A stretch of DNA of 64,000 bases from Streptosporangium sp. NBC_01755 (GTDB lineage Bacteria; Actinomycetota; Actinomycetes; Streptosporangiales; Streptosporangiaceae): assembly GCF_035917995.1 (NCBI RefSeq), contig NZ_CP109131.1:6820001-6884000 (forward strand). The letters run 5' to 3'. Both the position numbers and the translations under genes were made by a program. Shown piece by piece: positions 27,979-36,767 of the stretch; the first letter of the stretch is position 1, and the number at the start of each line of letters is the position of its first letter. The notes beneath the pieces are model-generated. The model ran no database searches. It saw nothing but the letters and a program-made list of their open reading frames with translations, and was not told the DNA's origin.

Positions 27979-28585
27979 CGGAGTTGGCGCGGGCGCGTCG
28001 GCGGATGGGGATGAGTCAGCGCGAGATCTCGGCGGCACTGTGGGTGTCGTCGACGACGTGGAGCCGGTGGGAACGGGGATGTCAGGAGATCCGTCCGGTG
28101 TATCGGGCGCGGATGGCCGAGGTGTTCGGGGTGGACCCGGCCGAGGTCGAGCGGTGGATCGAGGGCACCGTCCCGGTCGATACGGAAGCCTGGCTGATTC
28201 CGGACTTCAGCGACTTCTCACTCGGAACTACGGTCAAGACGGCAGACCGACTGTGGAGGTGCGACGTGGATCCGGAGCGGCGTCATGTGCTGGCCGCGCT
28301 GCCGTTCGTACCTGCGGCCTTCGGCAGCTGGCTGTCGGCGTGGAGCTATGGCACTCCGGAGGTATCAGCGGCCTACCAGGGGTCGGGGCCGATTGTCGGA
28401 CTCTCCGACGTTCGGCGAATCGTCGAGGCCCGAATGACTCGCTGACGGCTGCCCGGGTGATGACGAGCATGACGGATCAGGCGATTCACCTAGGACAACC
28501 GGCCCAGGCGGTATGGCTTGCTCGCGCTGCCGTGGACACGGCGCGCCGGGTGGAGGCGCCACCACGCGCCATGCCGCTGCTTTGA
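27979..28585 (+). pseudogene. Degenerate XRE-family regulator, duplicate of the gene at 53728-55089
   Basis: The remnant starts inside the paralogue's seventh or so codon (GRPEL) and keeps the helix-turn-helix (RRRMGMSQREISAAL) and the middle region to VGLSDVRRIVEAR. An out-of-frame deletion of roughly 270 bp then jumps to the equivalent of SLTGAWVLATMTHQ, in another frame, and an early stop ends it after AMPLL. The stretch from about 28124 to 28370 is nearly identical in DNA to the intact copy, whereas the flanking parts are clearly more diverged. Confidence 0.85.
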
Positions 28586-28701
28586 CTGTGCACCCCCGCC
28601 GCCCCTCGTGGAGGCGGTTAGAACGGGGGCGGCTTGAAGGCGGGTGTCCCGTACAGCACCGGCGGGGCGGTCCTTCGCCGCCGCACCGATGCCACGTCGA
28701 C

Positions 28702-29226
28702 CTATGGCCTGTTGGGGAAGTCCGGCCGGTTGGGCATGTCCGGCCTGTTGGGTATGTCTGTCCTGTGTGGCATGTCTCCGCGGTGGGACATGTCTCCCTT
28801 GTGTCCCATACCGGGCATTCTCTTGGAGCCCACCGCCACCGCTCCCACCCCGAGCAGGAAGATGACGACGCCGGTGACGACGTTGTTCCAGATGTTGGCC
28901 GTCGTCGCCGAGCCGGTGACCCAGGGAGCGATGATGGTCCAGATTCCGATGATCGGCACGATCCAGCTGATCCCGTACGTCCGGCCGTAGGCGGACGCGA
29001 ATCCCAGGGCCAGTGCGGCGACCGCGATGCCGGTGACGAGGTTGCTCACGGTGAGCCTGGACAGGCCGTTGAAGCCGACCACCCATGGGGAGATCGCCAG
29101 ATACAGCCCCGCCAGGAGGCCCAGTCCGTCGATGACCTGCGCCACCGAACTGGAGCCCGCCCGTTCGTACCGCGCCCGCATCTCCATGAGATCGGGGTGT
29201 TGCTCCAGGCTTGCGGGTCTCATCAT
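28702..29226 (-). CDS. SPW-repeat integral membrane protein
   Basis: A 174-residue protein with four predicted membrane helices (about residues 31-50, 58-78, 86-104 and 112-134) arranged as two SPW repeats: ISPWVVGF after helix 1 and APWVTG after helix 3. This repeat family is common in bacterial inner membranes and has no assigned function. The hydrophilic tail after about residue 140 consists of six-residue units of the form M/I-P-N/H-R-x-D, encoded by an 18-bp tandem array. The start at 29226 has GGAAGGGGG about eight bases upstream; a longer frame to 29319 looks non-coding. Confidence 0.8.
   Translation of the reverse strand: MMRPASLEQHPDLMEMRARYERAGSSSVAQVIDGLGLLAGLYLAISPWVVGFNGLSRLTVSNLVTGIAVAALALGFASAYGRTYGISWIVPIIGIWTIIAPWVTGSATTANIWNNVVTGVVIFLLGVGAVAVGSKRMPGMGHKGDMSHRGDMPHRTDIPNRPDMPNRPDFPNRP
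28711..28806. repeat. 18-bp tandem repeats in the SPW gene tail
   Basis: Five imperfect 18-bp units (28711-28728, 28729-28746, 28747-28764, 28765-28782, 28783-28800) and a partial sixth keep the reading frame of the SPW protein. They encode its six-residue repeats near the C-terminus. The number of units probably varies between strains. Confidence 0.8.
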
Positions 29227-29524
29227 GACCCATGCCCCCTTCCGATTCCACGCGAAATTCGATTTCATGCGAAAGCGAATTTCTACCGGTATACCCGACA
29301 TAAGCTCCGAACAGCCCAAAGGATGACAAATCTAACTAACGAAATCCTTTGGACAGGGGCAATCCAGTGACCGCCCCGTCCAGCACGCTCCGCCGACACC
29401 GAGACACGGCGTCCCGGAATGTCCGCCAAGCAGGCCGGGGCCGCCGTTCACCATGCTCTACAGCCCGGTCATCGCCAGGCTGAGCAACTCCCGCAGCCCG
29501 CCCAGGCGCGCTCAGCCGCATGCT
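29227..29524. other. Non-coding gap before the CRISPR remnant
   Basis: About 300 bp with no supported gene. The part nearest the SPW gene (29260-29350) is AT-richer than its surroundings and should hold that gene's promoter. I see no repeat resembling the CRISPR units further left. Confidence 0.5.
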
Positions 29525-29618
29525 GTGACCCCTCTCAAGGGCGATGAGGACGTTCACCCTGGCGCGAGTCGGAGCCCAAGCGGAAGGTTTTGCGACCCCT
29601 CTCAGGGGCGATGAGGAC
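29525..29618. CRISPR. CRISPR remnant: two repeats and one spacer
   Basis: Two 27-base units lie at 29525-29551 and 29592-29618. They differ at two positions and share GACCCCTCTCA.GGGCGATGAGGAC, typical of actinobacterial class 1 (type I) repeats that end GATGAGGAC. The second can form a CCCCT-CTC-AGGGG hairpin; the first carries a mismatch in that stem and looks decayed. The spacer between them is 40 bases (about 37 if the repeat is really 30). A truncated cas6 lies 46 bp away. Confidence 0.75.
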
Positions 29619-29664
29619 CTCCCCACGGTAAAGTCCCAGGTCAGCGGCGTTGCGTTGTCTTTGT

Positions 29665-30258
29665 TCACGCGGTCACCCAGCCGAAGCCCGCTGAGTTGGC
29701 CTGTCCCAGGCCCCAGCTCCAGATTGCCTGGAGTGTCTCCGGCGGCCCGGTCAGCTCGACCTCGATCGGCGCTCCCACTTTCAGCCCCTGACCAACCGCG
29801 AAGGAACGCTTCGACCCCACCCAGGAGATCTCCGTCAGCGACACCTCGGGATCCAGCTCCAGGATCTCGGCCTTGCGCCGAAGGTTGCGCTGGAAGAACA
29901 CCGGGAACTCCGGGTCCGCCGGCAACAGCCACGCCTGCCGGGTGGTCCGCTGCCCCGACTCCTCGCGGCCGGTGCCCTTCATCACCACCGGGGTACTCGT
30001 CCTGAACCGGCCCCGCCCCGATTCGCACCCCGGAGGCTCCACGACCGCGACGCTCAGAACCCGGAACGCCGCGCCGCCCCAGTCCAGCAGCTCACGCTGC
30101 TTGACCCCCTGGGCCAGCACGGTCACCACGTCGAAGAGCGGGCTGCCCAGCTCTACCCATCCTCGGCCACCCACGGCGTACGCCCCCGGCGCCGCTTCGC
30201 CTGCGGGAAAACCGGCACCCCATGCCCCAACGGCACCATCCCGTACGGCCCGGCCCCC
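29665..30258 (-). pseudogene. cas6: Truncated Cas6 CRISPR endoribonuclease
   Basis: The last 169-198 residues of a Cas6-family crRNA-processing nuclease. The glycine-rich C-terminal loop IWSWGLGQANSAGFGWV is diagnostic and sits at the natural C-terminus. The frame is open back to a stop at 30259-30261, but the first 50-60 residues expected of Cas6, including its N-terminal ferredoxin-like start, are missing. There is no convincing start; a GTG at 30174 has no clear ribosome site. The fragment faces away from the repeats. No other cas gene is in the window. Confidence 0.7.
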
Positions 30259-30259
30259 T

Positions 30260-30508
30260 CACTGTGAAGGGAACGCATCCGCAGGCGCGGATGGTGACGG
30301 TGACCCGCTGCGCCGCCCCGGCGACACCGATCAAGCCGTGAACGACCTGCTCGGCGACCTCGCCGCCCACCCGCGTAACCGGATCGACCGAGGACGGATC
30401 GGCCCGCGTACCGTCAAACAACACCAGACCCAACGCGGCATTGTCGGCCGGCTTTCCAGCACCACAGTGGCGTGCGAGCCCGCCGGTCATCGATGGACGA
30501 TCATCCAA
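30260..30508 (-). pseudogene. Remnant resembling the C-terminus of a DUF499/Swt1-type ATPase
   Basis: A stretch reading LFDGTRADPSSVDPVTRVG, then GEVAEQVVHGLIGVAGAAQR and VTVTIRA, has the pattern seen near the end of DUF499-family proteins (a D-P-x-R/T motif, then a helix, then V-x-V-T-hydrophobic-E/R-I). It runs into the truncated cas6 in another frame at about 30260. The resemblance is from memory and short. If correct, a defence-associated ATPase was deleted here together with most of the CRISPR locus. Confidence 0.3.
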
Positions 30509-30545
30509 CAGCCGGCGGCCAGCTGATCAAATCTCATACACCCTC

Positions 30546-31442
30546 TCACATCGGCTTCTCGGCGACGGCGATGACGTAGTCCAAGTCGGCAAACTTTTGT
30601 CGCATGCGCGTGTCGTCGGCCAGCTCACGATGCAACCAGCGGCGGTAGCCCCAGGTGGTGCTCTGCTTAAACGCCGGGTCATCCAGCTTCCGTGCCGCCC
30701 ATCTGCACCACGGTTCGTACACGTGGGTGCGGATGGAGGTCAACTGGGCGTTGACGAACCCGGCGGCCTGGAGGCGGGCAACGTACTCGTTGCTGTCATA
30801 CGAGTTTTCGCTGGGGACTGAAGTGGAGAAAAGCTCTCGGCGGTCGGCCTTGTCGGTGTTCAACGGCACGATATCGGCCGTCGCGAGCACCCCGCCGGGT
30901 CGAAGGACGTGGTGAGCCTGGCGGAAGAATTCGTCCCTGGTCCGGAAATGCAAGGCCGACTCCAGAGCGACCACCCGGTCGAAGCTGCCGGGTTCGAACG
31001 TCATCGCGGTTGCCGACCCCTCCTGGAAGATCAGCCGATCGTCCAGACCACGTTCGTGGGCCTTGGCCTGAGCAATCCGCACATGCGTTGGCGTTACGTT
31101 CAATCCAACGATCTTTGCCGGATTGTGCCGTTTCAACCACATAAAGTCCTGGTCGCCATATCCGAACCCGGCATCAAGAATGCGGTCGCCCTCCTGAAAT
31201 CCTGCGGCGTCCGCCAACTTCTCCGCCAGCGCCTGGCAAGCGTCGTCGAGCGTGTCGGCCTCATCGTGCCAGTAGCCGAAATTGAGGTACGAACTGTGCT
31301 CGTTCAGCGCGGTCCAGGTGCTCGGTGGAAAGATCTCATAGGCGTGTTTGGCGCGGTTCTCGGGTGACGACATGGTGAGCCTAATGCTCCGGCCAACGGC
31401 GAGCACGTCATGCCAGACTGAGGGGCGCTGCGGGGTGGTCAC
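30546..31442 (-). CDS. Class I SAM-dependent methyltransferase
   Basis: A 298-residue protein with a standard class I methyltransferase core: motif I ILDAGFGYGDQD, an acidic region VGLNVTP, SFDRVVALESALHF and HHVLRPGGVLATADI. The whole resembles small-molecule O- or C-methyltransferases of secondary metabolism (for example the EryG-like group), but no biosynthetic partner is adjacent. The GTG start has a near-perfect AGGAGG five bases upstream. The substrate cannot be read from sequence. It is isolated between decayed DNA and an AT-rich gap, suggesting it arrived with the island. Confidence 0.88.
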   Translation of the reverse strand: MTTPQRPSVWHDVLAVGRSIRLTMSSPENRAKHAYEIFPPSTWTALNEHSSYLNFGYWHDEADTLDDACQALAEKLADAAGFQEGDRILDAGFGYGDQDFMWLKRHNPAKIVGLNVTPTHVRIAQAKAHERGLDDRLIFQEGSATAMTFEPGSFDRVVALESALHFRTRDEFFRQAHHVLRPGGVLATADIVPLNTDKADRRELFSTSVPSENSYDSNEYVARLQAAGFVNAQLTSIRTHVYEPWCRWAARKLDDPAFKQSTTWGYRRWLHRELADDTRMRQKFADLDYVIAVAEKPM

Positions 31443-32089
31443 GGAGACCTCCTGGGTATGTTCGTACTTCAGGTACGACGGGGCGACAGACTTGATATTG
31501 GCTAATATCGTTGATTGATGCCTTGACGGGATGAGTGATCGCGAACGCCGGCAATCAGTTGGACGCGGTGTACATTACCCCTCGCCGCTCCGCCTGGTAG
31601 ATCTTCTTGCATGCGTTTCAGTCAGAAGCGTGATCGTAACTCGAGATTTTCATTTCCATTAAAGAATCTGACTCTGAAAATTCACGGGCGTGGCAATCGA
31701 TGATTTACGCCAGATAATCCATCGTCGGGAATGCTGAACATGAAAGCTCAAAATTACATGCGATCATGCCGCTGACCTGCGGTGATAGATGGCCTTCGTG
31801 TAACGTCCACCTTTGATCGTCGGTAGGTACAGGTGGTAGGGTAAGGCGGGAGTCCCGACCGGTGGGTCGAGTGGTTGCTGGTCGGCCTGGTTGGGGCACA
31901 AACTGTGACGTTTTTATCTATGCCGCCTATGCTGCGTCAAGTGGTCTGTGCACAAGACTGGCGTGGTGAACTTCGGTGCACACTGATGCTAAGGATTTCC
32001 ATAGACATTTGAGCTGCCCCGCACACAGGCGAGCTGATTACTGATCGTTATCAGGTGTTGCCCTGCATTTCCCCGCGTGAGGCGAACCG
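31443..32089. other. AT-richer intergenic stretch without a recognised gene
   Basis: About 650 bp, clearly less GC-rich than the rest of the window (runs such as ATTTTCATTTCCATTAAAG near 31649). The part nearest 31443 carries the methyltransferase promoter. A minus-strand frame near 31758-31880 reads LPTIKGGRYTKAIYHRRS before a stop and looks protein-like, but it has no start codon. I see no RNA gene or terminal repeats. Confidence 0.5.
31462..31478. promoter_or_regulatory. Inverted repeat upstream of the methyltransferase gene
   Basis: TCGTAC and GTACGA arms around a 5-base centre, 20 bp upstream of the GTG start. It could be a repressor operator or a leader hairpin. No cognate regulator is adjacent. 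Confidence 0.35.
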
Positions 32090-32691
32090 ATGAAGCCCAC
32101 GCCGCCGGCACCGCTCTCGGATGGCCGAGAACTCTCGGAATGCACGGGGCTTTCCGCCGGCAGCCGCGCCTGTGGCTGCCGGCAATGTCATCCGGGTAGG
32201 TCGGTGGGCCTGTACCGGTTCCCCGCGCTCATGTTCGCTCTGAGCGGGAGCGGGAGCGGGAGCGGGAGGGGCGAGATCGGTGGGTTCGCCGAGCTGAGCC
32301 AGGCCCGGTGGGAGGCCGCCGTCGCGCTGCTGGACGCGGGGTCGACGCCCTCACCCGGCTGCGAAACGGCGCTTGTGACCCCTATGAGATTCCCGCCGGC
32401 CGCCACGGACTCGACCCGCTCACCGCAGTGCGCTCGCTTCGTGCCGCACTGGACCGCCTTCGCATACTGAGGCCCGGTTTCTACACGGCCAACGTGACCG
32501 TCCACCTGGAGCGGGGAGAGTTCTTCCCCGCGCTGATCGCCCACACCGCCCGTGATCTCGGGCTCGACTCCACGACGACGGAAAGGTTCATCCGGCGGAT
32601 CATCCGGCGGATCATCCGGCTCGTTTCGTCGGCGGGCCTGGAGTGGGCAGTTCGGGCGCTCGTGAAAGAAGCCGATGCTATTGACCCCTGA
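32090..32691 (+). pseudogene. Frameshifted hypothetical gene
   Basis: Two overlapping frames read naturally as one protein if a shift near 32335 is allowed. The first part ends ELSQARWEAAVALLDAG; the second continues VDALTRLRNGACDPYEIP, then LDPLTAVRSLRAALDRLRI and further helical sequence with a repeated FIRRIIRRIIR. A run of four GGGAGC units (about 32245-32270) encodes Gly-Ser repeats in the first part. No family is recognised. Frameshift or chance overlap cannot be separated without homologues. Confidence 0.35.
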
Positions 32692-32749
32692 CTTCTGTTT
32701 TCATAGTGTCTGTCGTCACATCATCAGTTTCATGCCAAGGGGAGACCCG

Positions 32750-34450
32750 ATGACCCCTCGAAGGCTCCATCCGCTGAGCCGTGTCGACCACTACACGCAG
32801 TCCGGGCTCTGGACCGACGACACCGTCGACGCGCTGCTGCGTGGTCAGGTGACGGCGCGTCCGGACGCGCTCGCCGTCGTCGACGCGCCCAACAAAGCCG
32901 AGCTGACCGGTGGGAGACCACGCAGGCTCACCTGGCGCGAGCTCGACGCCGAGGTCGACCGGGTGGCGGCGGTGCTGCTGGAGCGGGGCCTTCGCCACGG
33001 CGATGTGCTGGCCGTCCAGATGCCCAACACGGTCGAGCTGTGCGTCACCTTCTTCGCGGCCTTCCGAATCGGCGTCGTCGTCACGCCCTTCCCCGTCCAG
33101 TACCGCGAGTACGAGCTGTCCCAGCTGCTGCGGCTGGCCGGCGCCCGCGCCTTCGTCACCGCCACCCGCATCGGCGACAGACCCAATGCCGAGATCGCCC
33201 GCGACATGGCGGCCGACATCGACGGGCTGCACACGGTGGCGGCCTGGGGCGACGGCGTCGCCGACGGCCTGGTCTCGCTGGAGGAGGCGCGGGGCGACAT
33301 GGACGCGCTGGCGGCGTACCTCGCGGAGCTGACCGTCGACCCGGGCGAATGCCTGACGATCTGCTGGACCTCCGGTACCGAGGCCACCCCGAAGGGCGTG
33401 CCCCGCTGCCACCACGACTGGCTGGCCACCGCCCGGGTCTGCACCGCCGCGCCGACGCTCACCGGCGACGACATCGTGCTCAACCCGTTCCCGATGGTGA
33501 ACATGGCGGGCATCGCCGGCGTCTTCCTGCCCTGGCTGATCTCCGGTTGCACCCTGGTGCAGCACCAGCCGTTCGACCTGCCGGTCTTCCTCGGCCAGAT
33601 CGCCACGGAGAAGGTCACCTACACCCTGGTGCCGCCGGCGCTGCTGACCATGCTGCTGCAGCGCAAGGAGGTGCTGGCGGCCACCGACATCTCGTCGCTG
33701 ACCCGCGTCGGCTCCGGCTCCGCGCCGCTCCCGCCGTCGATGGTGCAGGGCTGGCAGGAACAGTACGGCATCTCCGTCATCAACTTCTTCGGCTCCAACG
33801 AGGGCGTCGCGCTGCTGTCGGACCCGGTGTCGATCCCCGACCCGGTCGAGCGCGCCCGCTTCTTCCCGCGCCCCGGGCTGCCCGGTGTGGACTACCCCAG
33901 CCCGGTGCTCGCCGGGACCCGGACCCGGCTGGTCGACGTCGCCACCGGGGAGGAGATCACCGAGCCCGGCCGCCCCGGGGAGCTGCTGATGCGCGGTCCT
34001 ACGGTGTTCTCCGCCTACCTGCCCGGCACGGCCACCCGCGAGTCGGTCGACGAGGACGGCTGGCTGCACACCGGTGACGTGTTCGAACTGGCCGGGGACG
34101 CCGGGCAGTACCTGCGCTACGTGGACCGCGCCAAGGACGTGATCATCCGGGGCGGCATGAACATCGCGCCGGCCGAGATCGAGTCGCTGCTGGCCGGGCA
34201 CCTCAAGGTGGCCGACGTCGCCTGTGTGGGCTACCCCGACGCGGTGCTCGGCGAGAAGGCCTGCGTGTTCGTCGTCCCCCGCGCGGGCGAGCAGGTCACC
34301 CTGGAGGAGCTGGTGGACTACCTCAAGGAGCGCCGCATCGCCTCCTACAAGCTGCCCGAGCGGCTGGAGGTGGTCGAATCGCTGCCCCGCAACCCGGTCG
34401 GCAAGTTGCTCAAGCGCGAACTGCGCTCGACGTGGGAGGTGGCCCGATGA
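32750..34450 (+). CDS. AMP-dependent acyl-CoA synthetase/ligase
   Basis: A 566-residue ANL-superfamily enzyme that activates a carboxylic acid as an acyl-adenylate and then a CoA thioester. The P-loop is TSGTEATPKGV. The adenylate-forming core has INFFGSNEGV, the hinge Asp region is GWLHTGDVFE, and the C-terminal catalytic lysine is in NPVGKLLKREL. It fits medium/long-chain or aromatic acid CoA ligases; the substrate is not resolvable. The ATG at 32750 is chosen over one at 32732 because AAGGGGAG lies six bases before it. The stop overlaps the next thiolase start (ATGA), so both are one operon. Confidence 0.93.
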   Translation: MTPRRLHPLSRVDHYTQSGLWTDDTVDALLRGQVTARPDALAVVDAPNKAELTGGRPRRLTWRELDAEVDRVAAVLLERGLRHGDVLAVQMPNTVELCVTFFAAFRIGVVVTPFPVQYREYELSQLLRLAGARAFVTATRIGDRPNAEIARDMAADIDGLHTVAAWGDGVADGLVSLEEARGDMDALAAYLAELTVDPGECLTICWTSGTEATPKGVPRCHHDWLATARVCTAAPTLTGDDIVLNPFPMVNMAGIAGVFLPWLISGCTLVQHQPFDLPVFLGQIATEKVTYTLVPPALLTMLLQRKEVLAATDISSLTRVGSGSAPLPPSMVQGWQEQYGISVINFFGSNEGVALLSDPVSIPDPVERARFFPRPGLPGVDYPSPVLAGTRTRLVDVATGEEITEPGRPGELLMRGPTVFSAYLPGTATRESVDEDGWLHTGDVFELAGDAGQYLRYVDRAKDVIIRGGMNIAPAEIESLLAGHLKVADVACVGYPDAVLGEKACVFVVPRAGEQVTLEELVDYLKERRIASYKLPERLEVVESLPRNPVGKLLKRELRSTWEVAR

Positions 34451-35682
34451 CCGTCCACGTGCTCGGCGGACACCAGACCGACTTCGCCCGTAACTGGACG
34501 AAGGAGGGGCTCGGCATCTACGACCTGCTGCGGGAGAGCGCGCTCGGCGCACTGGCGGACACCGGGATCGACCCGGCGGAGGTCGAGGTGGCGCACGTCG
34601 GCAACCTCGCGGCCGAGCTGTTCTGCGGTCAGGCGCAGCTCGGCGGCATGGTCGCCGCCATCGACCCGGCCTGGGCGATGCTGCCCACCTCCCGGCACGA
34701 GGCCGCGTGCGCCTCGGGCAGCGTGGCGGCCCTGGCCGCGATGGCCGACATCGAGGCGGGGCGCTACGACCTGGCCCTGGTGACCGGCGTGGAGCTGATG
34801 CGCGGTGTCGGCCCCCAGGAGGCGGCCCAGAACCTGGGCTCGGCCGCCTGGGTCGGGCGTGAGGCGGTCGGCGCGGCCTTCCCCTGGCCCAGCCTGTTCG
34901 CCGAGCTCGCCGACGTGGTCGCCGAGCGGGACGGCCTCGACGACGAGCGCCTCGGCGCGAACCTCGCCCGCATCGCTGAGATCAACCACGGCAACGGCCT
35001 GCGCAACCCGCTGGCCCAGACCCGCGGCTGGTCCTTCCCCGACGGGTGCTTCGGCCCGGACGACGTGCTCAACCCCCCGGTGGAGGGCCGGCTGCGCAAG
35101 TACGACTGCGGCCGCATCACCGACGGTGCGGCGAGCGTGCTGCTCGCCTCGCCCCGGTACGCCAAGGAGTACGCGCGCCGCCACGGCCGGTCCGCGGACG
35201 ACCTGCCGAAGATCACCGGTTGGGGGCACCGCAGCGCGCCCATGCTGCTGGCCGACAAGCTCGCACTCGCCGAAGGGCGGCCCTACCTCTTCTCGCACCT
35301 GCGGCAGGCGGCCCTCGACGCCTACCGGCGCGCGGGCGTCGCCGGCCCGGAGGACCTCGACGTGATCGAGACGCACGACTGCTTCACGATCACCGAGTAC
35401 GCGGCGCTGGACCACCTCGGGCTGACCCCGCCGGGCCAGGCTCACCGGGCGATCGAGGAGGGCATGATCGAGCGCGACGGGCCGCTGCCGGTCAACCCCT
35501 CCGGTGGGCTCATCGGCCTCGGCCACCCCGTCGGCGCGACGGGCGCCCGCATGCTCCTGGACGCCGCCCACCAGGTCACCGGGGAGGCGGGGGAGTGCCA
35601 GGTGGAGGGGGCGCGCACCGCTCTCACCCTCAACATCGGCGGAAGCTGCACCACCGTCGCGATCTTCGTCGTCTCCCGCTGA
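34447..35682 (+). CDS. SCP2-type thiolase / acetyl-CoA acetyltransferase
   Basis: A 411-residue thiolase of the SCP2/lipid-transfer-associated branch. The nucleophilic Cys is C88 in EAACASGSVAA. The C-terminal substrate and CoA region shows SGGLIGLGHPVGATGARML (positions near 35500-35565) and ends GGSCTTVAIFV. It probably cleaves or condenses a beta-ketoacyl-CoA made after the upstream ligase, with which it is translationally coupled. These thiolases are common in actinobacterial sterol, isoprenoid and aromatic side-chain degradation. Confidence 0.9.
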   Translation: MTVHVLGGHQTDFARNWTKEGLGIYDLLRESALGALADTGIDPAEVEVAHVGNLAAELFCGQAQLGGMVAAIDPAWAMLPTSRHEAACASGSVAALAAMADIEAGRYDLALVTGVELMRGVGPQEAAQNLGSAAWVGREAVGAAFPWPSLFAELADVVAERDGLDDERLGANLARIAEINHGNGLRNPLAQTRGWSFPDGCFGPDDVLNPPVEGRLRKYDCGRITDGAASVLLASPRYAKEYARRHGRSADDLPKITGWGHRSAPMLLADKLALAEGRPYLFSHLRQAALDAYRRAGVAGPEDLDVIETHDCFTITEYAALDHLGLTPPGQAHRAIEEGMIERDGPLPVNPSGGLIGLGHPVGATGARMLLDAAHQVTGEAGECQVEGARTALTLNIGGSCTTVAIFVVSR

Positions 35683-35732
35683 CCCGTCGGCCGAGCTGAC
35701 CCGTCGGCCGAGCGGATCCGCCGGCCCTCATG

Positions 35733-36767
35733 TCAGCTTTCGGCCACCGGTGGCCGGAGGGCCGCGAGGGTCTTCTCCCCGCCTGGGTCGGCCTCGACGC
35801 CGGTCGGCACCAGGGCCACCTCGTCCACGCCGGCGCGGCCGTAATCGGCGAGCCGGTCACGGACCGTCGCCTCGTCGCCCACCAGGCCGACCGACTGGAT
35901 CAGCTCGACGGGGACGGCGGCCAGCAGCTCCCTCGGGTGCGGCCTGGTGCGGGCGAACTCGACGACGTCGCCGAACCCGGCCTCGGTGAACATCTCGCCG
36001 TAGCCGGGGGCGGCCAGGTAACCGACCACGGCGCGGCGCAGCTGCTCGACGGCGGCCTCGGTGGGGTTCACCGCGGCGCAGACCCAGGCGGCCACCCGGG
36101 GGACCTCGCGCCCGGCCACGGCGGCGGCGTCACGCAGCCGCCGGACCAGGGCCGCCGCCGAGGCCGGGGTGATCAGGTTCAGCACCATCCGGTCGGCGAG
36201 GGTGGCGGCGACGCCGACGGCCGCAGGGCCGAACGCCGCCACGGTCAGCTCCGAGTGGGGAGCGTCCAGCCGCAGGTGGTAGCCGCGGGTGCGGACGGTC
36301 TCCCCGTCGAAGGAGGGCTTGCGCCCGTTGAGCAGCTCCCGCAGCACCGTGGCCGACTCCCGCAGCCTGGTCGCCGGGCGGCTCCGGTCGCGGCCGTGCC
36401 ATTCGGCCACGACCAGGGGGCTGGAGGTGCCGACCGCGACGCCGACCCGGCGCCCGGTCAGGTCGGCGACCGACGCCACGCCGCGGGCGATCGTCATCGG
36501 GTCGCGTACGGCCACCGCCAGCGGGCCCACGGTCAGCCCGATCCGCTCGGTCCGCAGGCCGATCGCCGTGGCGAGTGCGAAGGCGTCGTAGGTGGCCATC
36601 TCGCCCACCCACAGCTCGTCGTAGCCGAGCCGGTCGGCGGCGCGGGCGGTCAGCAGGGCCTCGCCGGGCGGCCGGTCCTGCCAGAACCCCAGCGACACCG
36701 CCAGCCGGGGGACCTGCGGGAGGCCGGCGGCTCCGGCCGGACCGGTCACGTCGGTCGATCGGGTCAT
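35733..36767 (-). CDS. LLM-class (luciferase-like, probably F420-dependent) oxidoreductase
   Basis: A 344-residue luciferase-like monooxygenase-family protein. The TIM-barrel start (LAVSLGFWQDR, DELWVGEM, AIGLRTERIGLTVGP) and RDPMTIARGVASVADLTGRR are typical of actinobacterial F420-dependent reductases and oxidases. Cofactor choice between F420 and FMN is inferred from family prevalence only. It is the last gene of the minus-strand run carotenoid oxygenase - thiolase - LLM; its ATG overlaps the thiolase stop. It converges with the plus-strand ligase-thiolase operon. Confidence 0.88.
   Translation of the reverse strand: MTRSTDVTGPAGAAGLPQVPRLAVSLGFWQDRPPGEALLTARAADRLGYDELWVGEMATYDAFALATAIGLRTERIGLTVGPLAVAVRDPMTIARGVASVADLTGRRVGVAVGTSSPLVVAEWHGRDRSRPATRLRESATVLRELLNGRKPSFDGETVRTRGYHLRLDAPHSELTVAAFGPAAVGVAATLADRMVLNLITPASAAALVRRLRDAAAVAGREVPRVAAWVCAAVNPTEAAVEQLRRAVVGYLAAPGYGEMFTEAGFGDVVEFARTRPHPRELLAAVPVELIQSVGLVGDEATVRDRLADYGRAGVDEVALVPTGVEADPGGEKTLAALRPPVAES

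Noticed and set aside
31705-31899. 64-codon minus-strand open frame in the AT-rich gap
   Set aside because: No ribosome site or family resemblance; the more protein-like reading there is in another frame and lacks a start.
32588-32625. GGCGGATCATCC repeats as a possible second CRISPR or iteron array
   Set aside because: Only two to three 12-bp units without spacers; they simply encode the repeated IRRIIRR motif.
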